Assembly (NCBI GenBank): GCA_010909165.1
Contig: VJWM01000019.1
Coordinates: 248,001 to 312,000 of the forward strand
Source: Anthoceros angustus
Taxonomy: Eukaryota; Streptophyta; Anthocerotopsida; Anthocerotales; Anthocerotaceae
Length of the DNA stretch: 64,000 nt
Direction of reading: 5' to 3'
Under the pieces are notes generated by a model, which was not told where the DNA came from, did no database searches, and was given only the letters and a program-made list of their open reading frames with translations. Below are positions 49,401 to 60,239 of this stretch, one piece after another (positions within the stretch are counted from its first letter, which is position 1; each line of letters opens with the position of its first letter). A program made the translations under genes and the position numbers.

Positions 49401-50430
49401 TGCTTCTATCATGTGAATAGCGGTTTTGCTTGAGGGGAGCATCATACCCCACAAGGTTGCAAAGAGGAATGGGCTGGGAGCAGCATTACAGATGAAACTT
49501 GCCTTGGATGCTGCTGCCGCCTGCCAGACCTGAATCTCACGAAGGCGTCCGATCTCAATGTCGAGAACTTGATATGTTTCCAAGTACAAGTCCCCTTGAC
49601 TTTGTTTCATTGAGTCCGGCAGCTGCAAGAACAAAAGGTTCCCAATTAACGGACCTCACAAGCCTGTCTATGGAGGTGTACTCTGGACCAAAAATTATTA
49701 CAAACCAGCATTGCTAGACGCCTTTGTGTCCAGCACAAACCTGAGGTAAAGCCTTCACACAACTCCTGTAGGTGTACAGGACGGATATCATTTCCTTCCC
49801 TTCCACAATGAGTGTCTCCTGTTCACAGTACATGAGAAACGTCGCAAAATTTCAACAATGCTGACGGACATGAGAAACAAGGTTCCAAGGACGAAGGTGT
49901 AAGATTGAGCACGAACCAAATGGTTTATGGCTTTGGTATCCTCTGACAAACTTAACCGATAAGCATGAACATCCTCATAACCTAAACAACACAGGTCCCA
50001 ACACAATCAATCAGCTTCTAACGAATCCCTGCACTGGGCAACTCAACCAAAACAAGATGACTGCAGGTGGAGTATTATTGAGTACCAATTGGACTTTCAG
50101 AGGCAGTCTTTCCACACGACAATGTCGCAGCCAAACCTTGGATACCTGGCTGGTCATCCTGAAAAAAGGCCCAACAGACACACTTTTTTGAGGATACAAC
50201 AAGACAGCTCCTTCAGCTGATGCTGCTTCGTTATGGAGCAAGTATCCTCGGACATTCGGGGCCTGAGAATCGCTACTCTAATGGTTCTGGAAGCCAATGC
50301 TGCCCTGTCCAAATGCAACGACAGGCATGCATTGGGACAGTAGTAGCCAATTGGTGAGAGAGTGCAAACCCACCTCCAACGAGAAAGTGGATAACGCAGC
50401 CACAGCATCCTCCACTGGCACGGCAGCCAT
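43461..50430 (-). CDS. PIR: PIR/SRA1 (CYFIP homologue), SCAR/WAVE complex subunit, 29 exons
   Basis: Plant PIROGI/SRA1. In the family it binds active Rac/ROP GTPase within the SCAR/WAVE complex, which switches on Arp2/3 actin nucleation at the cell cortex. The start ATG at 50,430 opens [19 protein letters not shown]; the stop is at 43,461. Exons, 5' to 3': 50374-50430, 50184-50262, 49917-49981, 49741-49818, 49503-49622, 49218-49288, 49041-49133, 48854-48923, 48693-48757, 48404-48599, 48117-48268, 47601-48000, 47295-47506, 47052-47199, 46801-46969, 46640-46716, 46376-46546, 46215-46291, 46019-46121, 45808-45927, 45542-45685, 45289-45438, 45071-45214, 44889-44979, 44645-44772, 44354-44564, 44102-44274, 43784-44005, 43461-43664. 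They sum to 3,990 bp: 1,329 residues plus stop, with no frame break. Landmarks are [48 protein letters not shown] and [14 protein letters not shown]. It is slightly longer than I recall for Arabidopsis, with extra residues in exon 12. Exons 2 and 28 have the least certain edges. Confidence 0.93.
48001..48116 (-). other. AT-AC intron with U12-type branch site (intron 11 of PIR)
   Basis: The intron starts ATATCCAC and ends AC, with CCTTAAC (plus 48,009-48,015) about ten bases before the end: the donor, branch-site and acceptor hallmarks of a minor-spliceosome intron. It splits codon 349 in phase 2. Splicing here restores a continuous match to the plant PIR family across the junction. The only nearby GT/AG alternative produces an immediate stop. 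Confidence 0.85.
49289..49502 (-). other. GC-AG intron (intron 5 of PIR)
   Basis: The donor reads AAG|GCAAGT and the acceptor ATGCAG. A GC donor with otherwise consensus bases is the usual form of this minor U2 class. No GT donor nearby keeps the frame and the family match (WQAAAASK to LASDMHRF). Confidence 0.85.
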
Positions 50431-52710
50431 TTGTGCTTGCCTGACAATACTCCACCAACCAAGACGATTCCACTCTATTGGCAGAATGCAACCCAGCCCT
50501 CCACTACACTCCTGTCCCTCCCCTGTGCCGAGGAGAAGGCCTTTCCGCTCCCCACTTCCTCCCGGAATCGCTTCTCTCGTCTACCCACTTCCCAGACTCC
50601 AAGCCCAGCCTCACTCAGCTGCCCATTGGCGACGAAGCGTGCAAGCCGGGCTCGCTTCCGACAGCTGCGAGCTGGGAGACTGTTCCCAGGCCTCCTGCAC
50701 TGCACCCAGCAGGCTACAGGAGGAGCTGGGGGAGCAGGGGCATCGAGCGAGGCGCCCCGAGAATTAGCAATGCTGTGCTACAGACAGGGCGGGTGGGGGT
50801 TGGAGCACGGGAGCACTGGAGCGGGACGTCGCCATCGCTGGTGTTGCTGCAACAGCTCTGCTGTGCGTGGTAACCACTCAACGCGGAACAGTAAAACCGG
50901 GGGTGGTGTGACTGTGTGAGGGTGAAATGTAAATCCAGCCCAGCAGCGCGGAACTGGAACTGGGACTGGGTCTGAGAGACTGGGAGTCCAGTCGGGGTCA
51001 AGGACTGTCCTCGCCCCAACTCACGCTGCCTGATGTCAGGGTTGTCGGAGGCAGAGTCCCGGATTCGTGGTTACGGGAGCTCCTGTCATGCAAAAGGAGT
51101 GACACATGTTCATTGTTGGTGCAGGACAACCCAGACGCCCACAGGCTCAGGGGTGCTAGTGACAGTGCCGGCAGTTTGGGCGGGAGTGGGGACGGTGGGG
51201 ATTGCAAGTGGAGGACATAGCAGCTCTAGAGCAAACGGCGTTATGCACTTGCAGTCACCACGAGAGATGGGCTTTCTCGTGTCAGCTTCTCCTCTCATGA
51301 GCAGCAGCTGGCTACAATTTTGCAGACTGCGAAACCAGCTTCTTCCGGACATGGGTGTGGAATGACATATCCATGGTGGGACTGGTGGCGGTCACCAGCA
51401 GCTCGAGCTGCATCCTCTCGGCTTCAGACGACTTGATGTTGCACATGTGGAAGCAAGGGCATATATACATACACACATTCATATGCGTGGATATCTTCCC
51501 ACAAGCTGGTTGCCTTGAGGCTAGTACTATTCCTGTGAGAAGACCTGGGACTTTGAGACATGTCTCTCGACAGCCTACAAAGATCCCGTCCATAGTTTGG
51601 GTTCTTCATCCTAGAGAACTACGACACTGCTCCATCCCGCGTGCTGTGCTGTTCGAAATTTAGGGTTTAAGGATCGAGGAGGATATGCAGTCGATCGCCA
51701 TGCATATCTCGTCAGAAGCTTCAGGGCCACCGACACCGATGGGCTTCAGGTGCTGTACGTAAGGCCAAGGCCAGAGAGAATCGTGCATGTGTACATGTAT
51801 GTAGAATTACACATCATACCACAAAACACGAGACAGACAGTAGATAGTGTAGAGACATACTCACTATATACATACATGCTGATCTGCTGCCGCACCGCTA
51901 ACACTGGCCGGTAAAATGGAGGTTGCTTCTGTGAAGGATTTGACCAGATCGTAACCCGAAGCCCGGAATTGAAGGCAGCAATTGCCAAATCGTTAAAGCC
52001 GCCAGCAGTGAGCCACCAACCCTTAACAGATGGAGACCGTGACAGTGGCACAGAGCTCGAGTGACGATGATTCAGAATCTTCAATGCGATGCCGTGTTTC
52101 ACGTGACCACTGCCTTCATCACCCGGGCTGCATGAACTTGCCCTCGTGTTCCAGTCGTGAAGCTACAGTCTTCGAGGTACTGGAGTGGATCAGTAGGTGA
52201 GACGAGTGGGGTAGCTTTCAAGCGTCCTGGGTCACCGCGTCATCAAAGTAGTGGTGCCATCGATGGCTGGGATCAGATTTGTACCAGTCTGCTTGTGTCA
52301 GCGAAGCAGTCCTGTCTTCAAGTGTTGGGTTCTCCTCCTGAGCTCCTCTTGCGCTTGCGCTTGGGCTCGCGGGCTGCTGTAACAAATTTCAAGCATAGAC
52401 TTCAGTCCATTTGGGTGTGCGTGTTAGTAGGTGGTAGCAGTCTAATAAGAAAGAGGGTGGCAGGCAGATTGATGAGAGCTAAGAAATGCAATCTGGGCGG
52501 CGGTGCATACTCACTCACGTTCCGTAACGAGCTGCGGTCAACGCCCAGCGATTCCGGGTGGTGATGGTAGCACCGTGCGTCTGTGTGGCTGATTGTAAAT
52601 CTTCAGACCTACCAAATTCAGGTTGGAGTGTTGGAGTGGGAGGTGATGGTGGGCTCTGTGGGTGCTGCTGTGTGAGGGTCCTCAAGCTCCGTGTTCTTGT
52701 ACAGTTGGCG
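50431..52710. promoter_or_regulatory. Shared upstream region of divergent PIR and BTB genes
   Basis: 2.28 kb between two start codons facing away from each other. It should hold both promoters and 5' leaders. Short frames on both strands have no family match. The bases before the BTB start read TTCTTGTACAG, which looks like a splice acceptor, so a 5' leader intron is possible. I cannot place a TATA box or start site with confidence. Confidence 0.5.
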
Positions 52711-54312
52711 ATGGCTGCGTTAGGGAGATCCAGAAAGATGGTTATGCTGAGAAGCATCAGCTTTAACATGCGCAAGTGCTCAGACGTGGTGATACGAGTG
52801 ACTGCTCCGGACAGATCACGCAAGACAGGTGACGGGAGTTACCAGGTCTGCGATGACGTTTCCACAACCTTCACTAGACTCTCCGAGGAGGGAGGCCATG
52901 TGCTGTTGGAGATTCCGATGCACACAGAAATTTTGATGCAGCAGTCTGGGTATTTCAACTCTTTCCTTTCTGAGAGATGGAAGGCAGGTGCCATGGTGGA
53001 TGATTGTTCGGGAACTCAGTCGGGAAGCAGGCCTAGGCCTGTTTTCTCCTTGAGGTGAGAAACTGCATATTTTTTCTTTCTTGCAAATACTGCGGTGTGC
53101 TGAACGTGACCTTGCACCACACAAACCTTGGTTGACACTCTCCAACCGTCTACTTCTCTGTGCAGTTGTCTTACTAATGTCCACCACTCCACGTACGAGA
53201 AGTGCTTCAAGTTGATGTATCAAGCACACCATGAGAAAGCCTCGACCTTGGAGTCCACAGCTTTTCCTCCCACAACCCTACTGCAAGTCCGATTCAAAGA
53301 TGTGTCACAGGCCTTGCAAGTCTTGCAACTTTCTGCCCATTTCCTGTTCACTTCAGGCGTGTGTGCTGCACTGTCTTACCTTCAAGCAGTGCCTTGGACC
53401 GCCGAGGAGCGGGACTCCCTGTCTTATCTTCTGTTATCGTTGGATCTCTCCTCCTTGGAGCCCGCCCTGTTGGAAGACCTGTGGGCCCGTGTGAACGATG
53501 TGTCTGCGTGCAGCAACCTGAGCATTCGGACACTTGTGCTTGGGGAGTGGGAGAAAATCTTCGTGGACTGGAAGCAGAGACTGCAGAACATGCAGAACAT
53601 CTGCGTCATCCAGCGGAGTCATTCCCCCAGCAGCAACAGCGGGCTCCCCTCACCGGATGAAACAAGGGCATTCTGCAACAGATCAATCTGGCTGTTCGAG
53701 AGGGCAATCGACCTGCACGTGGGCCACAAGGCCTTGGCTGTCATGACCTTAGACAAGATAGAATTTTCCTCCTTTCTGGTTGGCAACGTGTTCCAGAAAT
53801 GGCCAGGGACATCCCAGCCCCTTCAACTGCGAGCCTCGGCAGTGGTTGTCGCCTTCTTCCTTGTCCTGCTGCGCTTGCTGGAGGCTCTGGAGCGAGGAGA
53901 AGTGATCAGTGACTGTGACAATCGATGCAAATTTGTGTGCAAGTGGTTCACAGTCATTGCACACATTTTTGACAGGAAGGTGTCTTGCTCTTCAGAGGAC
54001 AGGAACCACTTCGGAAAGCCTAGTGTCTGCCAAGTTCAGATGTACGTCAACAGCCATCGTCTCTTCCCTGAATTTCCCAACCCCAGGTATGTGGACAACC
54101 TAGTTAACTGCAAGGTGGATCCCAAGCAGGCTATCACCGACGCTTTGGAAGCTGTCCTCAGAAGCTTGAGACCCATGGACCAGCAGAAAATTCTGAGCTT
54201 GTGGATACAATCCGACATACTTCTCAACAACAGGTCAGCTCCCATATTGGACTTGGAGAGCAGCTTCAAAGACTTCTGCGAGATCACAAACCAGAGCAGT
54301 TCTGCTCCATGA
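52711..54312 (+). CDS. BTB/POZ domain protein, At3g50780/At1g63850-like, two exons
   Basis: Exons 52,711-53,054 and 53,166-54,312 with a 111-bp GT-AG intron (phase 2, after codon 114) give 1,491 bp: 496 residues plus stop. The start chosen has plant context (GCGATGGCTGCG); an upstream in-frame ATG at 52,558 lacks it. The BTB-like part begins CSDVVIRVTAPDRS near residue 23, has FNSFLSERWKAG, and continues after the intron. FKDVSQALQVLQLSAHFLF and YLQAVPWTAEERD (near residue 185) are landmarks of this plant subfamily. The C-terminal region has LRPMDQQKILSLWIQSDILL, also typical of it. BTB proteins often act as CUL3 ubiquitin-ligase adaptors, but this subfamily's partners are not established. 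Divergent neighbour of PIR. Confidence 0.85.
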
Positions 54313-54630
54313 CTTGGAACTCGTCACTCCTTGTACAGGTGGACAATGTACATGTATTTGGCTAAGTCTTGTTAAATATGTATCTAGGAAGAGGGATAAG
54401 ACGGGGTAAACATACTCTGTCGTCCGTCCTCCTGCAGACTCAGCCCTGGCAGGGAAGTGAGTTCTCTTCGTAGAGGATTATCCCCTGGTACACAAGGGAG
54501 GAGTCATCGTAGATGATTATGCCCTGATACAAAAGTGAGTATTCTCCAGGCTTTGCCTAACTGCAATACAGCAGGTTAATGACCCGATTCAGCACGTTAA
54601 TAACCAGACTCCTGATAAAAGACCTGCAAC
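54313..54630. other. 3' flank of the BTB gene
   Basis: Contains two short related segments (GAGGATTATCCCCTGGTACA and GATGATTATGCCCTGATACA, about 54,470-54,535). The 3' untranslated region probably lies here. No further gene. Confidence 0.4.
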
Positions 54631-54857
54631 GGGGTTGTAAATAGCAAAACGGGTTGCAAATAGCACGACGCGGTTGCAAATAGCATAGCGGGGCTGCAAA
54701 TAGCATAACGGGGCTGCAAATAGCATAACCGGGCTGCAAATAGCACGACGGGGTTGCAAATAGAATAACGGGGTTGCAAATAGTATAACGGGCCTGCAAA
54801 TAGTGCAACGGGGTTACAAATAGCGTAACGGGGCTGCAAATAGTACCACGGGGTTGC
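54631..54857. repeat. 21-bp minisatellite, about 11 copies
   Basis: Consensus AACGGGGTTGCAAATAGCATA with point changes between copies. Because 21 is a multiple of three the minus strand stays open across it (7-residue period with CYLQPRYAI), which is a consequence of the repeat and not evidence of a gene. Confidence 0.9.
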
Positions 54858-54939
54858 ACACGAAGATTGACCACCAAGGAATACCAATGTAGTTCACTTG
54901 CGATTGGGGCAGATGTCTATGAAAAACATCAAAATATCA

Positions 54940-55306
54940 AACACACACACACACATAAGGATCGTGGCTATGCAGCACTCCAATGACACTCCAATCATGA
55001 ACGCTTCTCAAGAAACATGGCTAGCGGGACTAATGCACGGCATGAATACTCCAAAGCATGGTCAGAAAACATGGGAAGCGGGACATTCCGCATACATTGT
55101 AACAAGGCAATGTGCCAAGAAGCAAGCCTCTTGCACAGCAATATTCTATTCAATTCTTGTCTCTCTCTTTATACACATAGTGACATGGAAACCAAGTTGT
55201 AGTCATTCTTGTGCAACTCTTGGTATACAGAGTGGCACACGGAAACCAAGTTACAACCATTCTTGTGTCCTCTTTATACATAGAGTGGCATGGATTACAA
55301 TTTGAA
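54940..55306. repeat. CA microsatellite and three ~52-bp imperfect repeats
   Basis: A (CA)n run lies at 54,940-54,956. From about 55,163, TTTATACACATAGTGACATGG and ACCAAGTTGTAGTCATTCTTG recur near 55,220 and 55,272 with changes. Confidence 0.65.
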
Positions 55307-56066
55307 GGAGGCATTTCTCCTACCATCCTCACATCCCTTATCTCCTATCTAGTATCCTATAAGGCATGACTTCCAAGGCTACCCTTCAGCTCCATGCTTA
55401 AGGCTCTGTTTTAGCATAACTTCACATTCCACTTAATAGTCTACTGATTAAGTTAAGAGCTCGATTTTCTTCGTAGTGGGGCAACTACTCCAAAATTGTT
55501 CCTTTCTTCTTTGTACATAGTGGCCCAATGACATTACACATAAATTCCTAAAGCCGGTGCCGAGAATTAAAGTTTGGTTATCTGCATGACAATCGGAATA
55601 CTTACGCTACAACAACTTTATTTATATCCGCTAAGGGAGAAAAGTCCAGCATAGGATAGAGATACTTCAATGTGAAAGAGGCAAAAAATAGAGTAGACAT
55701 ATGTACGTCTGAACTATAGAGACATTAATTAATTGAGATAAGAGATAAAACGCAAAAGTTATCAGAGATGAAAAAGAGGCAAAAGCTATAAAGAGTCCAA
55801 CCAGGTTTGCCCATGATCAAGAAGGTCAGAACGACAAAGGCCAGAGAGCTCAAAGATATGAAAAAAAAAAAATCTACGTAAGGAAAAAAACCAGCACACT
55901 CAAGAAGAAGGGTGTATCCACTTGAATGTCAGCATGAGCAGGACAATACAATAGGAAATGCATTTCACATTCAGAGTCCAGGAAGCAGAGCTTGCAAATA
56001 TGTTCTTTCTGAGGAGGCACAAACGGTCGGTCTCAATTCGGAGGTAATGGGAACTAACACGGAATT
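55307..56066. other. No gene recognised
   Basis: AT-rich DNA with short frames only and a poly-A tract at about 55,860-55,871. Confidence 0.4.
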
Positions 56067-59000
56067 GACCAATGAGTGTTTGGAGTTTGAAGGAGAGAGG
56101 AGAACTAAGGTAGCGTGGAAGTGCTGAAAACTAGAAGGAGGATTGACACGAAACTCCTCCTTGTAAGAATGGAGTCTAAGCTTGAGAGGAGGGCGAATGA
56201 AATAGGTGACCAAGTGAGACGAAGTATCTCAATTTGAGGTCTTTCTAAATGAGGTGGTTGGAGGGAAGGTTAGAGAGGGAAAGCTGAGAGTAGGGAGTTG
56301 GTCAAGCCGAGAGTCTAAAAGGTTCAAACTCGAACCTTTTAAGCCAATCGGCATCTTGGAAGAGCGAGCAAAAAGAGGCTATGAACCACTACAGCAAATA
56401 AGAGACAGAAATAGTGAATAGGAAATAATGCAAAACATTATTGCAACTAGGTCAATCAACCATGTGTATTAGTAGAATTGCACGGACGAGGATTAAAAAC
56501 GACCAACAATTATCCACGGGAAAAGCCTCTTGACCCATAACAGGAGCAGCCTGAGAAGCACAAAACTTACAGATATTTCATAGCATGAGCAACCTTAAAA
56601 GTAGGAAACTTGTAGATATTTCAAAATATACATCAAAGTACCATATTGAGATTTTGATCAAGAGTAAGCATGCACAAGTGGCCTTGTAGGGCCATGAAGC
56701 TGGGGGATGAGTGGCACCCTATCCAGGCATTGATCCGTCCTTTGATCTAAGGACCCTGAACTTTGGAGTTCCAATGAACTTATGTCTGGATGCTACACCT
56801 TGAAGGAAGAACAAACATCTTCTTCTTATATTGCTATTGCAAGGGTGTAAGATGTTATTAATATATAAATTTGTTTCCCGGAGAGTACTCCTTGTCTTCA
56901 AAACCTGGAGGTGATCAACCTACGAGAGAGCGTATACCATATCCCACAATGGTTCGACGAAAATTATATTAAATTTTAATTTATAGAAATTGAAATAATG
57001 AGTGAACCTAGATGCCCAACTTACGAAAAAATAGTAGGACCGCTGTCAAACCAAGAGAATCGTGATCGGTAACATGCCAAAGGGTGTTGGGAGGTCGCGA
57101 GAAAGGCAACCGTGGAAGCTTTCCTTTCGGCGGTTTCGCTCAAACCCGAAACCTGGGCCCGGGCAAAACATCGGGACCTAGGTTCTGGCCCGGAAGCCGT
57201 AGACCTCGTTCGGTGCTTCACGAGCTCGTTCGGACCCTCACTTCCTCGCCGTAAGCTAATCCTCCCTGCAAAGTAAAGGCGCACTCCTCCCGAGTTGGTG
57301 GGCCCCATCGCCCCGGCCTCCCTTGTGGCATGACCGCCGTGCCATGTCCATAGGACCATGCACGCATCCGCTGTATGAGCGCATCCCGATCGTGATGGCA
57401 ACCCGCGGCTCCCGGCACCGGGTTGTATAACATGGAGAGTGCCATGGAATCCTTTTCAACCCCGGCTTAAGTTCCATTTCAAACTCAAAGCGAAGCGTGC
57501 CCTAATCACAAGTTTGCCAAAAGCCATGCCCGTAATCTCGTGCGCAGGTATGCTCCTTGCAATTCGTGTGTCGCGAACTGTCTTCGAAGTGCGTGAGTAC
57601 AGACGGGACAGTAGAATGGCCATTGAAGATTACTCACATCCCTTGTGTCTGCAAGATTTTATCGACGAGGTCATGAAGGACAACCGTGTGCCTTTCAGCA
57701 ATGTCCCCCTTCGTGTGCAGGTGCTCGGATATAAAAGGACGGGATTCAAACTATACCAAGCTTGCCAAACTTGCAACACAACCTTGCGAAAGGGAAGTTG
57801 GTGCAAAAAATGCGGGAAGGATACTGTTGGTCAGCTTCTCTATCGATTGGAGATATTGGTTGCAGATTCTACAGCGCAGTACATGGCAATTGTGTTTAGG
57901 GGAGCTTAAGATCTGCTACGACTACACCCCAAAGAGTTCAGTAGGGAAGGAGAGGCTTATCTTAGATTACATGGTAGGAAAGCACTTCAATTGCATGTTC
58001 TCGCTCCAAGCACCTAGTGATAGGCACGCGGCTTCCTTGATCGTTGACCAGGCAGATGCGCCCTTCATCCGTGTTGTTTCTAGATCGCCATGGGATTCAC
58101 TTGTAACTCTGGCGTGAGTGTGTTGCACACTCCTTACCAATGAGTGTTTGGAGTTTGAAGGAGAGAGGAGAACTAAGGTAGCGTGAAGTGCTGAAAACTA
58201 GAAGGAGGATTGACACGAAACTCCTAAGAATGGAGTCTAAGCTTGAGAGGAGGGCGAATGAAATAGGTGACCAAGTGAGACGTAAGTATCTCAATTTGAG
58301 GTCTTTCTAAATGAGGTGGTTGGAGGGAAGGTTAGAGAGGAAATGAGAGTAGGAGTTGGTCAAGCCGAGAGTCTAAAAGGTTCAAACTCGAACCTTTTAA
58401 GCCAATCGCATCTTGAAGAGCGAGCAAAAAGAGGCTATGAACCACTACAAGAAATAAGAGATGAATAGTGAATAGGAAATAATGCAAAACATTATTGCAA
58501 CTAGGTCAATCAACCATGTGTATTAGTAGAATTGCACGGACGAGGATTAAAAACGACCAACAATTATCCACGGAAAAGCCTCTTGACCCATAACAGAGCA
58601 TGAGAAGCACAAACTTATGTATATTTCATAGCATGAGCAACCTTAAAAGTAGGAAACTTGTAGATATTTCAAAATATACATCAAAGTACCATATTGAGAT
58701 TTTGATCAAGAGTAAGATGCACAAGTGGCCTTGTAGGGCCATGAAGCTGGGATGAGTGGCACCCTATCCGTGCATTGATCCGTCCTTGATCTAAGGACTC
58801 AACTTTGGAGTTCCAATGAACTTATGTCCGGATGCTACACCTTGAAGGAAGAACAAACATCTTCTTCTTATATTGCTATTGCAAGGGTGTAAGATGTTAT
58901 TAATATATAAATTTGTTTCCCGGAGAGTACTCCTTGTCTTCAAAACCTGGAGGTGATCAACCTACGAGAGAGCGTATACCATATCCCACAATGGTTCGAC

Positions 59001-60160
59001 GAAAATTATATTAAATTTTAATTTATAGAAATTGAAATAATGAGTGAACCTAGATGCCCAACTTACGAAAAAAAATAGTAGGACCGTTGCCGAAACCAAG
59101 AGAATCGTGATCGGTAACATGCCAAAGGGTGTTGCGGGGAGGTCGCGAGAAAGGCAACCGTGGAAGCTTTCCTTTCGGCGGTTTCGCTCAAACCCGAAAC
59201 CTGGGCCCGGGCAAAACATCGGGACCTAGGTTCGCCCGAAGTCAGACCTGCTCGTGCTTCACGAGCTCGTTCGGACCCTCACTTCCTCGCCGTAAGCTAA
59301 TCCTCCCTGCAAAGTAAAGGCGCACTCCTCCCGAGTTGGTGGGCCCCATCGCCTCCCTTGTGGCATGACCGCCGTGCCATGTCCATAGGACCATGCACGA
59401 CGATCCGCGATGAGCGCATCCGTATACATGCGGCAACCCGCTCCCCAGACCGGGTTGTATAACATGGAGAGTGCCATGGAATCCTTTTCAACCCCGCTTA
59501 AGTTCCATTTCAAACTCAAAGCGGCGTGCCCTAATCACAAGTTTGCCAAAAGCCATGCTCAGAATTCGTATGCTCCTTGCACTGTGGTGTCGCGAATCGC
59601 TTCAAGTGCGTGAGTACGTGACAAAGAGAATGGCCATTGAAGATTACTCACATCCCTTGTGTCTGCAAGATTTTATCGACGAGGTCATGAAGGACAACCG
59701 TGTGCCTTTCAGCAATGTCCCCCTTCGTGTGCAGGTGCTCGGATATAAAAGGACGGGATTCAAACTATACCAAGCTTGCCAAACTTGCAACACAACCTTG
59801 TGAAAGGGAAGTTGGTGCAAAAAATGCGGAAGGATACTGTTGGTCAGCTTCTCTATCGATTGGAGATATTGGTTGATTCTACAACAAAGACATGGCAATT
59901 AGGGAGCTTAAGATCTGCTACGACTACACCCCAAAGAGTTCAGTAGGGAAGGAGAGGCTTATCTTAGATTACATGGTAGGAAAGCACTTCAATTGCATGT
60001 TCTCGCTCCAAGCACCTAGTGATAGGCACGCGGCTTCCTTGATCGTTGACCAGGCAGATGCGCCCTTCATCCAGAAGTTGTTTCTAGACTGCTTAAGGGA
60101 TTCACTTGTAACTCTCCCGCGGCGTAGTGTGTTGCACACTCCTTACCAGCCCAATGAGTA
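56067..60160. repeat. Tandem duplication, 2.07-kb unit
   Basis: ACCAATGAGTGTTTGGAGTT starts copies at 56,067 and 58,136. Copy 1 passes straight into copy 2 at CTTACCAATGAGTG, whereas copy 2 leaves into unique DNA at CTTACCAGCCCAATGAGTAT near 60,150. This suggests a breakpoint at the short shared word CCAATGAG. Copies differ by many 1-6 base indels and some substitutions. Confidence 0.9.
57613..58092 (+). pseudogene. RPA1 C-terminal-like zinc-ribbon/OB fragment, copy 1
   Basis: The frame includes MAIEDYSHPLCLQDFIDEVM, then YQACQTCNTTLRKGSWCKKC (C-x2-C-x9-C-x2-C zinc ribbon) and YRLEILVADSTAQYMAIVF. After a one-step shift it continues GKERLILDYMVGKHFNCMF. The spacing of the cysteines followed by YRL..VAD.T resembles the C-terminal DNA-binding domain of replication protein A large subunit, a single-strand DNA binding fold. 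Such fragments are also carried by Helitrons and other plant transposons. It lacks the N-terminal RPA domains, is frameshifted after VFRGA, and ends in the duplication junction. Confidence 0.55.
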
Positions 60161-60218
60161 TGATAACTGTGATTTAGGAAGCCAACACACTCAGTCGAGC
60201 AAGTCGGCAAGCCCATAG
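59630..60218 (+). pseudogene. RPA1 C-terminal-like zinc-ribbon/OB fragment, copy 2
   Basis: Same fragment as at 57.6 kb. A TGA interrupts it after QTCNTTL, within the zinc ribbon, and a deletion removes part of the following strand. The last part is better kept: from 59,892 a frame runs 108 codons (KICYDYTPKSSVGKERL, then DAPFIQKLFLDCLRDSL and a Ser/Gln-rich end) to a stop at 60,216-60,218. Comparing the copies shows copy 1 retains the ribbon and copy 2 retains the C-terminus, so the parental unit was more complete than either. Confidence 0.5.
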
Positions 60219-60239
60219 GACATTCCCACAGCTGCCATT

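Noticed and set aside
52558-52710. Upstream in-frame ATG of the BTB gene at 52,558 as the start
   Set aside because: The 51 added residues are Cys/Gly/Val-rich with no similarity to the subfamily, and the ATG at 52,711 has much better plant start context. It cannot be fully excluded without transcript data.
54597-54887. Minus-strand repeat protein with a 7-residue period
   Set aside because: The frame is the translation of a 21-bp minisatellite; it stays open only because 21 is a multiple of three.
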